Shown one piece after another: positions 8,209 to 16,392 of a stretch of 20,198 nt of DNA. Location of the stretch: contig CAMLDJ010000072.1 of assembly GCA_946478755.1 (NCBI GenBank), positions 1 through 20,198 of the forward strand. Direction: 5' to 3'. The position numbers were made by a program, and so were the translations under genes. Under the pieces are notes generated by a model, which was not told the origin of the DNA, did no database searches, and saw only the letters and a program-made list of their open reading frames with translations. Source of the DNA: an uncultured Pedobacter sp. Lineage in GTDB: Bacteria; Bacteroidota; Bacteroidia; Sphingobacteriales; Sphingobacteriaceae. How positions within the stretch are numbered: the stretch's first letter is position 1; each line of letters opens with the position of its first letter.

Positions 8209-9726
8209 ATGAAATCATTTTTTAAAGGATTTGCGTTGCTCCTTTTGATAGGGGTAAACCAATCGTGTACAAAACTGGATGAACAGATATATAGTGAAGT
8301 CACACCTGAAAACTTTTTTAAAACGGATGCAGAGTTTACTTCAGCCCTGGGGGAGGCTTATTCAAGGCTCGACTGGTGGGTAGACCACAACCGGATGCTT
8401 CCGCTGCAGGAAGTGACCAGTGATGAGATGGTGGTGCCGACGAGGGGGCAGGACTGGGACGATGGGGGCAGATGGAGAAATTTGTACAAGCATGAGTGGG
8501 ATTTTAATGACCTCAGGGTAAACTATACCTGGACCTACCTGTATAATGGTGTAGGAACCTGTAATCGCCTCATTTACCAGTTTAACGCCATTGAGGCTGC
8601 AAAAAAAGAAAGTTACATCGCTGAGTTGAGAGGCTTGCGGGCACTGTTCTATTGGCAGTTAATGGATCTGTATGGAAATGTTCCGGTGGTTACCGAGTTC
8701 AATGTTCCAGCGGGTTACGCCCCGGCAAACACTGCACGTAAGGATGTGTTTGCCTTCATAGAGAAAGAATTGCTGGGAATTATGGGGCTGCTGGATAAGG
8801 GTGTTGGCGGCCCTAATTATGGACGTATCAACTACTACACCGCCCAGGCCCTTCTGGCAAAACTTTACCTCAATGCAGAAGTATATACCGGTACGGCGCA
8901 ATGGCAAAAAGCGGTAACCGCATGTGATGAGATCATCAATTCCAATAAGTTCAAGCTGGCTACCAACTATTACGATAACTTTAAAACACAAAACCAGACT
9001 TCAACGGAGTTCATTTTTGCAATTCCTTATGACGGTATATTCTTTAAAGGGTTCAAATACCATCGGGTAACCCTTCATTACGCCAGTCAAGCCACCTATA
9101 ATCTGACCGTGCAGCCATATAATGGATTTTGCACCTTGAAGGCGTTTTACGACTCTTATGAAGATGCAGATATTCGTAAAAAGAATTTCCTGGTTGGTCC
9201 TCAATATAGTTCTACAGGGGCAAGGTTGCTCGATGCCGGGGCGGAGGCAAACGATCCGGATGGGCAGCCGGTAACATTTACTCCCGAGATCAATGAGCTC
9301 TCGCCAAGGGCGTTAAGACAGGCAGGGGCAAGGATCGGAAAGTGGGAGATCGCTTCGGGCACGATGACCGATCTGAGCAATGACTTCAGTGTATTCAGGT
9401 ATGCGGACATTTTGCTGATGAAAGCTGAAGCCCTGTTCAGGCAAGGACAAACCGGCGGCGAAGCCTTGACACTTGTAAATCAGATCAGAACGCGTGCAGG
9501 GAACCTTACCGGTTTTACGGCACTCACTGCAGAAAACCTGCTAGCGGAAAGAGGGCGCGAATTGTTTGCCGAGCTGCACCGCCGGACAGATATGATCCGT
9601 TTTGGCAGGTTTGGCGACGCAAGGCAGTTTAAGACTGCGGATGCAGATAAGCATTATGAGATTTTTCCTATCCCCAGACCTCAGATGGATGCCAATCCAA
9701 ACCTGGTACAGAATACCGGTTATTGA
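8209..9726 (+). CDS. SusD/RagB-family glycan-binding lipoprotein
   Basis: This is the surface-exposed, alpha-helical TPR-like partner of SusC that captures glycan at the mouth of the barrel. I start at ATG 8209 rather than 8188 because it gives a compact lipoprotein signal (MKSFFKGFALLLLIGVNQSC) with the acylated Cys at residue 20, followed by TKLDE, an acidic segment of the kind used for surface export in this phylum. The protein is then 505 residues. The N-terminal half shows the SusD-like repeats (ELRGLRALFYWQLMDLYGNVP). The C-terminal SusD_RagB part contains FRYADILLMKAEALFRQG, VNQIRTRAG, LAERGRELFAELHRRTDMIRFG and a typical terminal IPRPQMDANPNLVQNTGY. It forms a pair with the preceding gene and is followed by a terminator-like hairpin. 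Confidence 0.95.
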   Translation: MKSFFKGFALLLLIGVNQSCTKLDEQIYSEVTPENFFKTDAEFTSALGEAYSRLDWWVDHNRMLPLQEVTSDEMVVPTRGQDWDDGGRWRNLYKHEWDFNDLRVNYTWTYLYNGVGTCNRLIYQFNAIEAAKKESYIAELRGLRALFYWQLMDLYGNVPVVTEFNVPAGYAPANTARKDVFAFIEKELLGIMGLLDKGVGGPNYGRINYYTAQALLAKLYLNAEVYTGTAQWQKAVTACDEIINSNKFKLATNYYDNFKTQNQTSTEFIFAIPYDGIFFKGFKYHRVTLHYASQATYNLTVQPYNGFCTLKAFYDSYEDADIRKKNFLVGPQYSSTGARLLDAGAEANDPDGQPVTFTPEINELSPRALRQAGARIGKWEIASGTMTDLSNDFSVFRYADILLMKAEALFRQGQTGGEALTLVNQIRTRAGNLTGFTALTAENLLAERGRELFAELHRRTDMIRFGRFGDARQFKTADADKHYEIFPIPRPQMDANPNLVQNTGY

Positions 9727-9745
9727 TTGAAAACCATTAAACATA

Positions 9746-9777
9746 AAAAGGGGTCATATCCTGCATATGGCCCTTTT
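9746..9777 (+). terminator. Terminator-like hairpin after susD
   Basis: AAAAGGG (9746-9752) pairs with CCCTTTT (9771-9777), and CATAT (9755-9759) pairs with ATATG (9765-9769). A small bulge separates the two halves and the loop is CCTGC. T-rich sequence (TTTTAATCTTTATTT) follows. It lies 19 bp after the susD stop and just before the transporter ATG, so it probably gives partial termination between the highly expressed susCD and the transporter gene. Confidence 0.55.
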
Positions 9778-9792
9778 AATCTTTATTTCCTA

Positions 9793-11070
9793 ATGAACGT
9801 ACAAACTATCCATACAACTAAAAAATCGGGCGTTTCACCAATATTTATTATAGGGACCTTATTTTTCCTGTTCGGATTTGTGACCTGGCTCAATGCAGTG
9901 CTGATCCCATACCTGAAACTTGCCTGTGAGCTCAATAATTTTGAATCCTACCTGGTTGCCTTCTCTTTTTATATCTCTTATTTTGTGATGGCGATTCCTT
10001 CTTCATGGGTCCTCAGATTTTTAGGTTTCAAGAAGGGGATGGGAGCGGGACTGCTCATTATGGCCCTGGGTGCCCTGATCTTTATTCCTGCAGCATTAAC
10101 CAGGATATATGAAATCTTTCTTCTGGGCCTGTTCATTCAGGGTGCTGGTCTTGCGGTGCTTCAAACGGCATCAAACCCTTACATCACCATTTTAGGCCCT
10201 ATGGAAAGTGCGGCGATGCGCATCAGTATTATGGGGGTATGTAATAAAGTGGCTGGCGCCATTGCTCCAATTGTTTTAGGCACTGTAACACTTAAGGATG
10301 CGGATGCGTTAAAACAAAGGATTGCGTTGATGAGCAATATAGAGCGGAGGGCTGAACTCGATGAGCTGGCCAGGCGGGTGATTGTTCCCTACCTTATCAT
10401 TGTGGCTGCACTGTTGCTGCTTTCGCTGCTCATCTACAAGTCGTCACTTCCCGAGATTGATATGGAAGATCGGAAAGATAAAGCAGGTGATGTCCATCAA
10501 GGAAAACGGCATATTTTTCAGTTTCCAAACCTGTTGTTTGGGGTACTGGCCGTATTCATGTATGTTGGTGCAGAAGTAATCGCCGGTGACACAGTGATTA
10601 GTTATGGGGTGTACCAGGGCATTCCGCTGGCTACAGCCAAATATTTTACGACCTGTACGCTGATAGGGATGATCATAGGCTATCTGATCGGGGTGTTCTG
10701 TATACCAAGATATTTTGGCCAGATTGCTGCAATGAAGGTGTTTTCGATCATCGGGCTAATATTTTCGGTGATGATCTTAGTCACCGACGGATACGTTTCT
10801 GTTTTATTTGTTGCCTTGCTGGGCTTTGCTAATTCTTTATTGTGGCCGGGGATATGGCCGGTGGCACTCGCAGGACTGGGAAAGTTTACACGGATAGGAT
10901 CCTCGTTATTGATTATGGGTATAGCCGGAGGAGCAATATTGCCTTTGCTATATGGTGCACTGGCAGACGCCTTGAATCCGCAACAAGGCTACTGGATTGT
11001 GGTGCCTTGTTATCTTATAATCGGATGTTATGCAGTTATAGGAAAGAAATTTATTGGGAAGGCATCTTAA
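9793..11070 (+). CDS. MFS sugar transporter, FHS (fucose/glucose/galactose) type
   Basis: This inner-membrane proton-coupled sugar permease has 425 residues and about 12 predicted membrane segments. The family's N-terminal signature is clear: FFLFGFVTWLNAVLIPYLKL. A loop containing QTASNPYITILGP follows in segment 5, then IMGVCNKVAGAIAPIVLG, and in the C-half GAEVIAGDTVISYG, ANSLLWPGIWPVALAGLG and a terminal GAILPLLYGALAD. The ATG at 9793 is chosen because the upstream in-frame codons run through the hairpin after susD. Relatives carry fucose, glucose/galactose or GlcNAc (NagP-like proteins); the operon context favours GlcNAc or MurNAc, but the substrate is inference. It is the last gene of the plus-strand operon and converges on the next receptor gene with a 61-bp gap that shows no strong terminator. 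Confidence 0.92.
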   Translation: MNVQTIHTTKKSGVSPIFIIGTLFFLFGFVTWLNAVLIPYLKLACELNNFESYLVAFSFYISYFVMAIPSSWVLRFLGFKKGMGAGLLIMALGALIFIPAALTRIYEIFLLGLFIQGAGLAVLQTASNPYITILGPMESAAMRISIMGVCNKVAGAIAPIVLGTVTLKDADALKQRIALMSNIERRAELDELARRVIVPYLIIVAALLLLSLLIYKSSLPEIDMEDRKDKAGDVHQGKRHIFQFPNLLFGVLAVFMYVGAEVIAGDTVISYGVYQGIPLATAKYFTTCTLIGMIIGYLIGVFCIPRYFGQIAAMKVFSIIGLIFSVMILVTDGYVSVLFVALLGFANSLLWPGIWPVALAGLGKFTRIGSSLLIMGIAGGAILPLLYGALADALNPQQGYWIVVPCYLIIGCYAVIGKKFIGKAS

Positions 11071-11131
11071 CATCATGTTGTTGGAATGGTAGGATTATCG
11101 GTTTTCTTCGATTTCATTTTTAGCAGAATCT

Positions 11132-13597
11132 TTAGAATTCTTTATCGCCAAATTCACTAGAAGGTAGTTTCGATTTGCCAGTTAATTTATTAAGATTAAA
11201 GCTAAAATTTAATAAAAAAACATCCGTTTCGTAAATGTAGTTAGTGGTAGTATAAAAATCCCTTCCGCTGGTAGTTATTCTCTGACGGTTAGATTGATTC
11301 ATACCAAGATCGATATTTTGCCATTGCAGTGTTGCCGAACAACGTCCATTCATGAATATCTTCTTTAAAGATGCATTTGGTATGAGGAATCTGGAATCTT
11401 CTCCCTGTGCGGTTGGCCTGTTAGACAAATAATTCAGGTTTCCCTGAAAACTCCAGGTTGGGCTTAGTTTGAAATTTGTATTTCCGTTGATGGAATAAAC
11501 CCAGGCATCATTGCTGATCACTGAGTTGGTTCCTAAGATATTTAAATCGCCATCGATCTTATAATTATAAACATTAGCCCCAAGATACAGGCTCCACCAT
11601 TTTAAAGGCTGCAAGTTGGTGCCTGCTTCAAGACCAAACGTGTGTGCTTTTTCTGCATTGGTGAATACACGGTTCAGAATGGTATCGGCATATACGCTGT
11701 TCACCCGTTGAATCGGGTTTTTGATGTTCTGATAATATAAGGTTGTAAAAAACGAACCTTTTTTAAATGTCCTGATTATTCCCAGTTCAATCAGATCTAT
11801 AAATGATGGAAGAAGATCCGGATCACCCTGTTCTAAGGTTTCAGAGTGCTCTCTTTCCGGAATTGGATTTAACTCGTAGTTGTTTGTCCGTTGAATCCGC
11901 CTGCTATATCCGGCCTTACCTTTTAAACCATCAGAAAAATTATATAATAAATTCAGCGAGGGGAACAGGTTGGAAAGGTTTAATTTATGGGCCGCGGGGT
12001 CATAGGAAAGATCTACTGTTCTTGAAGCATATTCATAACGTAGACCGGCAACATAATCCAATTTAGTTTGCTTCCCTGAATACTGAGTATAAACAGAGTT
12101 TATCTGGTTCCTTGCTTTCGCAGTTCCTCTGAATCTTGCCGCATCAGGCTGTGATGTCTCGGGAGTCACAAAATAATCAAATTGCCCGTCCTGGGTATCG
12201 TATCTAAACTGATAACCGCTTTCCAGCTTTCCGTTACCAATATTTACTGTATAGTCCAGTTTAAAACGGTACCCGTTGATAGGGTTTTGATATGGATTAT
12301 AGACATATTGAATAGTATCTGCCGTATTGGGATACTTCAGATTCCGGTTCTTGGTATTGCCGAAAAGATCAGCATTTTCGTAAAGAAAGGATGCGGTCAG
12401 GCTTGATTGATTAGCGAATGTATGTGTATAATCAAAATTTCCTAAACTAAAATTCCCTTCTTTGGTCTGTAAATTTGAATTGTAGTAAGTTGTACCTTTT
12501 ATTAAAGCATCTGTAGACAAGTCAGAGGTAGTATTGTTGTATAGCAGATTTGCCAGCCGGGCCTGATAGCGTTTGCCGCTAAAAAAGCCTAGAGAAAATG
12601 AATTGCTCTTATCAGCGGAATAAACAGCGGAAAGCCTGCCTGCGTAATTGTATTTATCAAAGCTTCTCTCTCCGTTGGAAGGAAAACGAGTGATCGTATT
12701 GTTGTCAAAATTCTTTGTAAAAACATCGCCTTCCCGGTAACCGGAATTATCATTTCTAAGATAGTTACCTCCGACTGACACATCCCATTTGCCTTTTCTA
12801 AAATTAAGGGTCAGGTCTCCACCAAAACGTTTTGGTTTTTCCAGGTTATCGTAATCTGTAGTACTTGGAAGGCCACCCTGAGCATTTGCAGATAAGGTCA
12901 AACCATCGCTAGCACCTCTTTTTGTAATGATATTTATTATGCCAGCTTTACCATCAGGATCGTATTTGGCAGATGGAGAGGTGATTAATTCTATATTTTC
13001 CAGACTATTTGCAGGTAACTGGCTTAAGACCGTTTGCGCATCTGTAAGTACAGGTTTCCCATTTACCAAAACTAAAAACCCAGAAGAGCCTCTTACACTA
13101 ATCTGTCCTTCCCCATTTACCGAAACAGATGGAAGGTTCTTCAACACATCAATCGCTGAACCACCTTTTGCACTCTCAAACTGATCTGCACGGTAGGATT
13201 GCTTATCAATTTTATTTGTTGCGTTCAGCCTTTCACCGGTTACATTTACCGAATTAAGCATTTCTGAGCCAGGACTTAAAACTATGTTACCCATATCGGC
13301 ATGTTGTGATGCAGCCAGATTGATCATGGGCGAAAATTTATTCTTATAACCAATAAATACATATTTAAGGATATATGATCCAGGCTGTAATTTTGTGAAC
13401 GCAAAAGAACCATTGCTTTTGGTAACGATACCTGTAACAACTGTTGAGTCGTTCTTTAATAGTGCTATACTTGCAAATTCAAGAGGCTGATTATTCTGTT
13501 GGTCTTTCAAAACACCTTTGATGGAGGAATTTTGGGCTAGTGCCACTTGTGATAGCAAAAAGGGAACTGCAATTAAAATAGATTTTAAAAATTTCAT
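11132..13597 (-). CDS. TonB-dependent receptor, outer membrane beta-barrel family
   Basis: This 821-residue outer-membrane protein is not a SusC homologue; it belongs to the group with an N-terminal carboxypeptidase-like domain and a C-terminal outer-membrane beta-barrel family domain. It has a signal peptide (MKFLKSILIAVPFLLSQVALA, cut before QNSS), then a CarboxypepD-reg-like domain (~22-105: KDQQNNQPLEFASIALL, GSFAFTKLQPGSYILKYVFI). A plug follows (~125-230: SAIDVLKNLPSVSVNGEGQI, VRGSSGFLVLVNGKPVL, LENIELITSPSAKYDPDGKA, GIINIITKRG), then the barrel. There is no SusD partner and no enzyme beside it. Relatives take up peptides, siderophores or unknown ligands; none can be assigned here. The gene is AT-richer than the glycan operon it faces, which hints at a separate origin. 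Its promoter should lie in 13598-13700, but I found no clear -7/-33 pair. Confidence 0.92.
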   Translation of the reverse strand: MKFLKSILIAVPFLLSQVALAQNSSIKGVLKDQQNNQPLEFASIALLKNDSTVVTGIVTKSNGSFAFTKLQPGSYILKYVFIGYKNKFSPMINLAASQHADMGNIVLSPGSEMLNSVNVTGERLNATNKIDKQSYRADQFESAKGGSAIDVLKNLPSVSVNGEGQISVRGSSGFLVLVNGKPVLTDAQTVLSQLPANSLENIELITSPSAKYDPDGKAGIINIITKRGASDGLTLSANAQGGLPSTTDYDNLEKPKRFGGDLTLNFRKGKWDVSVGGNYLRNDNSGYREGDVFTKNFDNNTITRFPSNGERSFDKYNYAGRLSAVYSADKSNSFSLGFFSGKRYQARLANLLYNNTTSDLSTDALIKGTTYYNSNLQTKEGNFSLGNFDYTHTFANQSSLTASFLYENADLFGNTKNRNLKYPNTADTIQYVYNPYQNPINGYRFKLDYTVNIGNGKLESGYQFRYDTQDGQFDYFVTPETSQPDAARFRGTAKARNQINSVYTQYSGKQTKLDYVAGLRYEYASRTVDLSYDPAAHKLNLSNLFPSLNLLYNFSDGLKGKAGYSRRIQRTNNYELNPIPEREHSETLEQGDPDLLPSFIDLIELGIIRTFKKGSFFTTLYYQNIKNPIQRVNSVYADTILNRVFTNAEKAHTFGLEAGTNLQPLKWWSLYLGANVYNYKIDGDLNILGTNSVISNDAWVYSINGNTNFKLSPTWSFQGNLNYLSNRPTAQGEDSRFLIPNASLKKIFMNGRCSATLQWQNIDLGMNQSNRQRITTSGRDFYTTTNYIYETDVFLLNFSFNLNKLTGKSKLPSSEFGDKEF

Positions 13598-14083
13598 GCG
13601 GGTTTATGAGAAACTATATATAAAAACAGATGATTATAATACTTTGAAACATTTTATCACTGGTTTTTCAAAATACTGATTAACGATATACGAAACACAA
13701 ACCATAATATTCTGCAAAGGCTCCATTGTTGAAATCGATTACTAATGTTGAAGGTAATAAAACAAAACTACTCAACAAACTTCGATATCCGCAGAATTGA
13801 CGCAAGTTATTTTCTTATCCTGCCCCATTCACTTACTTATCCGCGGCCTGTAAAGCCATAGTTAACCATCCTTTCCGCATTGGTGCTATATAAGGAGTTA
13901 ATAAAAGTGGGCAGGAACCTGAAAGGGTCGTGGACATAACTGGGCACTTTTTGAACCATTTCTTGTCTGATTTGCGTTTAATTACCGATTTATTGTTTTT
14001 GCATGTCCCCGCTTTACGATAAAATTCGACATTGGCAAATAAGACTTATCGTAACAAATGTGTTAATTCGGTGTCTTAACATT
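13598..14083. other. 486-bp gene-free region between divergent genes
   Basis: I see no supported coding region here. It must carry the promoters of the minus-strand receptor and of the plus-strand ABC pair. Notable structure: TCCTGCCC (13818-13825) is inverted at 13909-13916 (GGGCAGGA); AAAAGTG (13903-13909) is inverted at 13945-13951 (CACTTTT) and followed by TTG; and a 9-bp inverted repeat lies at 14014-14054 (listed separately). The GC-richer middle (about 13815-13950) in an otherwise AT-rich stretch could encode a structured RNA, but no known RNA family is recognised. Confidence 0.4.
14014..14054. repeat. 9-bp inverted repeat upstream of the ABC ATPase gene
   Basis: TTACGATAA (14014-14022) is exactly inverted as TTATCGTAA (14046-14054), with a 23-bp spacer. 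The centres are 32 bp apart, about three helical turns, and the right half ends 29 bp before the ATG at 14084. It could be a pair of operator half-sites or a leader stem-loop. Confidence 0.45.
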
Positions 14084-14716
14084 ATGATAATCTTTAATAA
14101 ATTCATAAAGAAATATCAAGAAACTACGATTCTTGATATACAGGAACTGAGTTTAAATGAAGGCATATATTGGCTTAAAGGCGCGAATGGCTCAGGAAAA
14201 AGTACCTTACTGAAATCTTTAGCCGGTATTTTACACTTTGAAGGCGATGTTTTGCTGAACAAACTAATCAGTGTAAAAAAACATAAGCGTGATTACCGCA
14301 GGTTAGTGAACTTCGCCGAAGCGGAACCGATCTTTCCTGAGTTTCTTACCGGAAAAGAGTTGATTGATATGTTCGCTGAAGCAAAAGGTGGAACAAAACA
14401 ACAAAAGGTATTTTACACCCAGACAATTGGACTTCAACCATATTTAGATCAGCCTTTAGGCACTTACTCCAGCGGTATGTTGAAAAAACTTTCGTTGATA
14501 TTGGCTTTTATGGGCAAACCAAGACTCATTTTATTGGATGAACCATTGATCACAATAGATTTAAATTCCCTGGAAGTTCTGTACACCTGGATTATTGAAC
14601 AACACCAATCAGAAGGCACTAGTTTCATCCTTGCTTCACACCAGTCCTTGGATGGTTCAGGTATTCCAGTGGATGCTGTGCTCATTATTGAAGATACGCT
14701 GTTGTCATTAAATTAA
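14084..14716 (+). CDS. ABC transporter ATP-binding protein
   Basis: This is a 210-residue stand-alone nucleotide-binding subunit. The Walker A is GANGSGKST (~36-44), the signature motif is YSSGMLKKLSL, Walker B is LILLDEP and the H-loop His is in ASHQ. The Q-loop region (NFAEAEPIFPEF) has Glu in place of the usual Gln, which is common among small export-type ATPases of this sort. The ATG at 14084 is preferred over one at 14003: the added 27 residues would lie before the first beta strand and across the inverted repeat at 14014-14054. The stop is followed 2 bp later by the start of the membrane-protein gene, so the two are translationally linked. It belongs to the CcmA/drug-export-like ATPase group; the cargo is unknown. 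No peptide precursor or modification enzyme is seen nearby. Confidence 0.92.
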   Translation: MIIFNKFIKKYQETTILDIQELSLNEGIYWLKGANGSGKSTLLKSLAGILHFEGDVLLNKLISVKKHKRDYRRLVNFAEAEPIFPEFLTGKELIDMFAEAKGGTKQQKVFYTQTIGLQPYLDQPLGTYSSGMLKKLSLILAFMGKPRLILLDEPLITIDLNSLEVLYTWIIEQHQSEGTSFILASHQSLDGSGIPVDAVLIIEDTLLSLN

Positions 14717-14718
14717 TT

Positions 14719-15843
14719 ATGTTACCACTCAGGATTGTACTAACTAAATCATTTGTTTGGAGGTTTTACAAAGAACATTCGGGAATACTCCTTTTCTTTT
14801 TTGTAACAGTGATCAGTTATTGCTTTTTCATCAAAACGGCAGGAATTTACAGAAAAGAGGAATCTGTTTTCTATCACTTGATGTTAATGATGACTTTCCT
14901 GACTTCACCGGCTATTATGGTTGCGGTGTTTGTACTTTGGATATTTTACACCATTAAGAGTTGGTTGTTCATTGGAAAGGAACTTAAGAAAGGTCAATTC
15001 GTATTCCTTTCTTACAGTATTACAGCCTATAGCACAGCAAGCCAGTTCTTTGCCTGGTGTTATGTCCAATTGATGATCTCGTTACCACTGATTGGCTACT
15101 GGTTATTTGCGACAATACTAGGACTGATCCATCATTCCTTATTAATTCCTGCTATTACCTTTATTTTTATTCTGATCTTAATCAGCCTGAGCGCGGTGGT
15201 ATATTCAAATTTCAGCAACCAATTAGAGCGCTCAAGGTCAAATGGCATACTCCTTCAACTTACTTCAGGTCACACAAAAAAGATTTCAATATTATTTCTT
15301 TACCAGCTACTAGATAGAGGTAAGTTTTCTTTTTTGCTGACCAAAATCTTTTCATGGTTGATCATTATCGGAATGACCAATCTTTCTTTAATGGCATTAA
15401 ACGACAACAGACTATCTTTAATATTTATACTCGGAATAGTTACTGTCCATAGTTTTCTGATCTACCAATCAAACTACTTTCAGGAGAATAAACTCAGTTT
15501 GATGCGTAACCTACCAATCGGCCGATTTCAACGTTTCACAAGTTTCTCGATGATATGGTTTTTAATAACAATACCGGAAACACTTTGGCTCTTTTCTACG
15601 TTACCTTTGTGGACGGGATTGTATTGTGTTTTTACAGGATTCAGCATTGCGCTACTTTTTAATTCGCTTCCGTTACTTACCGGCCTCAGAATTTTCAGAT
15701 ACCTGATCTGGGTTTTCGCACTTTTTGTATTGTTGTTTTATGGACTTATCTGCGGAGGAAGTTACTTAATAGCTTTTTTGTGTTTGACTATTGCTTACCT
15801 AATCTTTTTTAATCGATATTATAGGCCTCATCTTGTAATCTGA
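14719..15843 (+). CDS. Multi-pass membrane protein, putative ABC permease
   Basis: This 374-residue protein is very hydrophobic, with about nine or ten predicted membrane segments (for example near residues 22-42, 60-82, 115-165, 210-250, 278-320 and 325-367) separated by short basic loops. I do not recognise a named family. Its position 2 bp after the ATPase gene and the lack of any other permease make it the likely membrane partner of that ATPase, probably as a homodimer in an export-type transporter. No substrate-binding protein accompanies it, which also argues for export. The base composition is AT-rich, like the ATPase and unlike the kinase region that follows. It ends 39 bp before a strong stem-loop. 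Confidence 0.8.
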   Translation: MLPLRIVLTKSFVWRFYKEHSGILLFFFVTVISYCFFIKTAGIYRKEESVFYHLMLMMTFLTSPAIMVAVFVLWIFYTIKSWLFIGKELKKGQFVFLSYSITAYSTASQFFAWCYVQLMISLPLIGYWLFATILGLIHHSLLIPAITFIFILILISLSAVVYSNFSNQLERSRSNGILLQLTSGHTKKISILFLYQLLDRGKFSFLLTKIFSWLIIIGMTNLSLMALNDNRLSLIFILGIVTVHSFLIYQSNYFQENKLSLMRNLPIGRFQRFTSFSMIWFLITIPETLWLFSTLPLWTGLYCVFTGFSIALLFNSLPLLTGLRIFRYLIWVFALFVLLFYGLICGGSYLIAFLCLTIAYLIFFNRYYRPHLVI

Positions 15844-15882
15844 TTCACTGAACGTAGAAATGTGGTCTTGCGCTTAAATCAA

Positions 15883-15919
15883 CAGAGGCCTTGTAAATGG
15901 AATACTTATAAGGCCTCTG
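15883..15919. terminator. 14-bp stem-loop between convergent genes
   Basis: CAGAGGCCTTGTAA (15883-15896) pairs with TTATAAGGCCTCTG (15906-15919) around a 9-nt loop. All pairs are Watson-Crick except one G-T. It lies in the 89-bp gap between the ends of the permease gene (+) and the ABM-fold gene (-). T-runs are weak on both sides, but position and stem strength suggest a shared bidirectional terminator. Confidence 0.6.
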
Positions 15920-15932
15920 GTTAGCGGCTGAA

Positions 15933-16235
15933 CTACATCGTATAGGCATCAGCACCGGCACCACTGTACATATGATGAATTCGTAGTACTTTGGGTTCCA
16001 TAGCCGGAATCCCATTACTGGCAAGTATCGGTCTAAGCGTTTGGCCAAATTCTCTAAAGAGATCCTCAGATTCCCAAATGTCTATTACCATCCAACCATT
16101 TTCAGTTGCTGCACCTACATGTTGTAACAATCCTTTTGGATTTGCGTGACCTGCTGCCCGCAAATCTTCCCACACCTTTTCATATTGCGCTGATGTCATA
16201 CCAGGCATATCAAAATGAACCATTATCTTTTCCAT
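15933..16235 (-). CDS. Small ABM-fold (dimeric alpha+beta barrel) protein
   Basis: This protein of 100 residues resembles the antibiotic-biosynthesis-monooxygenase-like (dimeric alpha/beta ferredoxin-fold) group. It has a first strand IMVHFDMPGMTSAQYEKVWE, then the segment GLLQHVGAATENGWMVIDIW, an acidic ESEDLFREFGQTLRPIL helix, and a last strand PKVLRIHHMY. Members range from quinol monooxygenases to proteins with no known reaction; no catalytic residue can be named here. The ATG at 16235 is used; an ATG four codons in is an alternative. It lies 157 bp downstream of the histidine kinase gene on the same strand. It may be cotranscribed, but the gap is long enough for its own promoter, and I saw no convincing one. 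Confidence 0.75.
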   Translation of the reverse strand: MEKIMVHFDMPGMTSAQYEKVWEDLRAAGHANPKGLLQHVGAATENGWMVIDIWESEDLFREFGQTLRPILASNGIPAMEPKVLRIHHMYSGAGADAYTM

Positions 16236-16392
16236 TTTATTTGATATTTAGTCATTATAACAACAAATGCCGATGTTTTCGGTTTTCCAGCAATAAAAAA
16301 ATGACAAGGATCGGTTGCCCTAATTAAAAACCTATCGATCAGGTGTGAATCGTTGGCAACTTTAGTCCGATATTAGATTTCTTGTAACATTT

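Noticed and set aside
9727..9792. Transporter start right after the susD stop
   Set aside because: The added residues would be translated through the terminator-like hairpin and are not hydrophobic; the ATG at 9793 begins just before the first membrane segment.
14003..14083. Earlier ATG for the ABC ATPase
   Set aside because: It adds 27 residues unlike ABC ATPases and runs through the inverted repeat; the domain starts normally from 14084.
16236..16392. Separate promoter for the ABM-fold gene
   Set aside because: No -33/-7 pair with proper spacing is visible on the minus strand, though a weaker promoter cannot be excluded.
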